Origin: Bacteroidetes bacterium 4572_114
GTDB taxonomy: Bacteria; Bacteroidota; Bacteroidia; Bacteroidales; 4484-276
NCBI GenBank assembly: GCA_002254335.1
Contig: NIVA01000241.1
Coordinates: 1 to 8,246 of the forward strand
Direction: 5' to 3'
Length of the DNA: 8,246 nucleotides
The notes beneath the pieces were generated by a model. That model ran no database searches and had not been told where the DNA came from. It worked only from the letters and a program-made list of their open reading frames with translations. The translations under genes and the position numbers were made by a program. Position 1 is the stretch's first letter. Every line of letters begins with the position of its first letter. Shown one piece after another: positions 6,066 through 8,246 of the stretch.

Positions 6066-8246
6066 TTAGTATTTACGAAACCCCTTTTTAATAATTTTCA
6101 CAGTTTCAACCGGAATGCCATTTAGGTAGAAGGTGGTGATATAAGTCCCGTTTTTAATAACATTTCCGTAATCATCCGTACCTTCCCAGGTCATGCTGTA
6201 TTCGCCTTTGGGGATGTTGGCATCCATCAGGGTTTTTACCGTCCTGCCCTTGATGTCGCTTATCTTTACAAGTACATTAGTTTTGTTTTGGATGCGGAAG
6301 GTGATAAATGTGTGGGCCGTAAAGGGGTTGGGGTAAACCAGCACTTTGTTGTCGTTTTTGGTTTTTCCGGTAAACTCGTTTATGGCGGTGCTGGTGTCCT
6401 GGTATTCATAAGCTCCCATATCTATGCGGCCGCCCGAGATGCGGGGGTTGCCGGCAAGGTCGGTTGCCGGTAGGTGGATGGTGTCGCCATCGTATTTGTA
6501 GAGTACTATTTTACCGTCCTCCATTTTAATGTAAGGATAATCCATGCCTTCTTCGTACATGGGAGTGCCGGCATTTATGCAGGGCGAATCGTTAAGCAGG
6601 TAATATGCGGTATCGCCTGTGCCTGCCCAGCGCGGGCCTTCATCCATGTTGCCATCCAGCCAGTTGAGGGTGTGCTGGTTGTACCAGTTCATTATTTCAT
6701 CTTCGCCGCCTTCGATATTGGAGTAGGCTATGTTGGCGGTGGCGGGGAAACCCGACCCTGAGCTATTGCCTAAAGACAGCTCGCTCAGGGAATCACCAAA
6801 TAGAATAGAATTATAAATGTTCAATTCTGAACCTTCACTAACATTAACTGCATAGCCTTGCTCCCCACGCACCACATTTCTGCCTATGGTAGCATTTACC
6901 AAATCAACTGTTGCATGGTTTGATACAATTAACCCGCCTGCCATGCCCGGCCCCCAAAACGGGTCGGGGACACGGAGGTTATCTGTTATTTGGAGGTTGG
7001 TGATTTTTCCACTGAGCATGCCGGTTTCGGGTAAGCTGCCGGATATACCCACCCTCTTTGTGCAAAAAATTGCAGGATTAAGTGAACTGATACAATTGTG
7101 TATGTAAAGGTCTTTAAGATATACAATATTGCAAATATCAAAAACCAAACCTGAAAAAGAGGTGGTATATACAAAACCAAACCCATTTATAAAAGTAATG
7201 TTTTCAATGCTTATATCGGTCATTAAACCATAAGCTTTAAAAAAGTAATAAAACGAATCGGCATTAAAAATGGTACTATCCCTGTTTGTGCCAATCAACG
7301 AAACATAACTTCTGCCATTTAACGGGAAAAGTTCGCCATTAGTCGAAGGTGAATATATTCCATTGCTAAGATATATGCAGTGTGGGTCAAGGCTATCGGA
7401 AGCAATGATATGATATGCATAAGCTATTGTTTTTAATGCGGTTCCAAGGGTTATGCCATCATTTGAATTGCTTCCCATTACAGGATCAACATACAAGTCA
7501 TAATTAACAGGCACAATCTTGGCATTGTTAATTTCAATGGTCAGGTCATTTACCGGATAATTATATACATCATTACTATAGACAAAATGTTGGTCGGGAT
7601 TGAGGATAGTAAAGGTATCTAAAATTATTTCTTGTGCAGGTGAATAGGATGTTTTACTATATTCTGATCCATAAGGTGAATAATTAAAGTATAAATTACA
7701 TTTGTTTTGCTGATCGAATATTATGGATGCATCATAGGAACATAATAAACCACCTCCACCTATGAATGAATGGTTGTACCTTATTGTGCTTCCTGAAAGA
7801 TATGTTACAGAATAACGGCTATAAATCCCTCCTCCGAACTCCGCTTGATTATTTTGAACAATGCAATTTCGGATTACCGGATTAGCGTGAAAAGCAAATA
7901 TCCCTCCCCCTCTTTTTTGGCTGGTCCCATAGCCACTTCCATTTTGTATGGTAAACCCACAAATCATAATTTCTGCCAGCTCTGTATTTCGTATTGCAAT
8001 ACAACTCCCGTTTTGGAAACCGTCAATTATTGTATTATGTATATAACACTCATCCTGCGTGGTAAGATAGCGGCTGGCAATGGTTATATCATTATAAAGT
8101 CTTTCGAGGAGGATATTTTCGTAATAGGTGCCGGGCCATACAAGCACTGTATCTCCTGAGCCAGCAGCCATGCAGGCTTCCTGTATGACGGTGAAATCGC
8201 CGGTTCCGTCCTGTTTTACTGTGAGGATTGTCGGGAAGAGCGTAGA
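6066..8246 (-). CDS. T9SS-exported parallel beta-helix protein, 5' end outside window
   Basis: Large surface or secreted protein; 726 residues are visible, open to the right edge. The Met at 8171 is internal, because in-frame sequence upstream (VKQDGTGDFTVIQEAC) belongs to the same domain. The visible N-terminus has a DUF1565/pectate-lyase-like opening (FTVIQEACMAAGSGDTVLVW, then PGTYYENI) followed by beta-helix turns (GGGIFAFHANPVIRNCIVQN, then GGGIYS). A second such opening starts near 7500 (LYVDPVMGSNSNDGI, then ALKTIAYAY). Near 6400-6610 a 'choice-of-anchor Q' type region occurs (SPCINAGTP, then DLAGNPRISGGRIDMGAYEY). The last 92 residues (6069-6344) are a type A T9SS sorting domain (VLVYPNPF, then GEYSMTWEGTDDYGN, then NGTYITTFYLNG). 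These folds often bind or cleave polysaccharide, but no catalytic residues can be named. Composition changes sharply inside the gene: by hand count G+C is 36/60 at 6601-6660, 19/60 at 7561-7620 and 33/60 at 8161-8220. The gene is convergent with tcdA. Confidence 0.9.
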   Translation of the reverse strand, partial: STLFPTILTVKQDGTGDFTVIQEACMAAGSGDTVLVWPGTYYENILLERLYNDITIASRYLTTQDECYIHNTIIDGFQNGSCIAIRNTELAEIMICGFTIQNGSGYGTSQKRGGGIFAFHANPVIRNCIVQNNQAEFGGGIYSRYSVTYLSGSTIRYNHSFIGGGGLLCSYDASIIFDQQNKCNLYFNYSPYGSEYSKTSYSPAQEIILDTFTILNPDQHFVYSNDVYNYPVNDLTIEINNAKIVPVNYDLYVDPVMGSNSNDGITLGTALKTIAYAYHIIASDSLDPHCIYLSNGIYSPSTNGELFPLNGRSYVSLIGTNRDSTIFNADSFYYFFKAYGLMTDISIENITFINGFGFVYTTSFSGLVFDICNIVYLKDLYIHNCISSLNPAIFCTKRVGISGSLPETGMLSGKITNLQITDNLRVPDPFWGPGMAGGLIVSNHATVDLVNATIGRNVVRGEQGYAVNVSEGSELNIYNSILFGDSLSELSLGNSSGSGFPATANIAYSNIEGGEDEIMNWYNQHTLNWLDGNMDEGPRWAGTGDTAYYLLNDSPCINAGTPMYEEGMDYPYIKMEDGKIVLYKYDGDTIHLPATDLAGNPRISGGRIDMGAYEYQDTSTAINEFTGKTKNDNKVLVYPNPFTAHTFITFRIQNKTNVLVKISDIKGRTVKTLMDANIPKGEYSMTWEGTDDYGNVIKNGTYITTFYLNGIPVETVKIIKKGFRKY

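Noticed and set aside
6474..6761. Plus-strand open frame of 95 codons in the G+C-rich part of the T9SS gene
   Set aside because: It is antisense to conserved anchor-region coding sequence and has no family signature. The same holds for the plus-strand frames at 6288, 6886 and 7845.

Overview
The window looks like chromosomal DNA of a Bacteroidota (Bacteroidales/Marinilabiliales-like) bacterium. The grounds are a type IX secretion C-terminal sorting tail, an S9B dipeptidyl-peptidase of the Bacteroidota kind, a Bacteroidota-type CRP/FNR regulator with an N-terminal Cys cluster, AT-rich spacers and few Shine-Dalgarno sequences. No rRNA, tRNA, CRISPR array or complete insertion sequence was seen.

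Layout, left to right. (1) 1-1671, minus: open, apparently functional S9B peptidase running off the left edge before its catalytic Ser. (2) 1732-2561, minus: a cation diffusion facilitator (CDF) transporter whose membrane and cytoplasmic parts lie in different frames, with the segment between them missing. (3) 2562-2916: gene-poor spacer with a G9 tract, a palindromic element and a possible gene scrap. (4) 2917-3570, minus: a CRP/FNR regulator cut in two by one in-frame stop. (5) 3751-4477, plus: a multiheme cytochrome c, divergent from the regulator, with a frameshift, one heme motif that has lost its His, and a probable deletion between heme motifs. (6) 4648-5261, plus: a TatD-family hydrolase missing the segment that carries its last catalytic Asp, then out of frame. 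(7) 5418-5951, plus: a TcdA-like tRNA-modification dehydratase in one frame but lacking most of its adenylation site. (8) 6066-8246, minus: an open T9SS-exported beta-helix protein running off the right edge.

The main result is a run of five consecutive damaged housekeeping, regulatory or respiratory genes (1732-5951) between two undamaged exported-protein genes. The lesions are of several kinds: nonsense, small indel, in-frame deletion, out-of-frame deletion and heme-ligand loss. Two palindromic elements with a related core, and one inverted-repeat-bounded AT-rich element, sit at gene ends in this block; two of them supply the last codons of the adjacent reading frame. The simplest reading is local gene decay with illegitimate deletion. 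A chimeric or poor assembly is the main rival and could be settled by read mapping. I found no convincing new defence or mobile system. Where I say a segment is 'missing', I compare with family sequences from memory, not a computed alignment.
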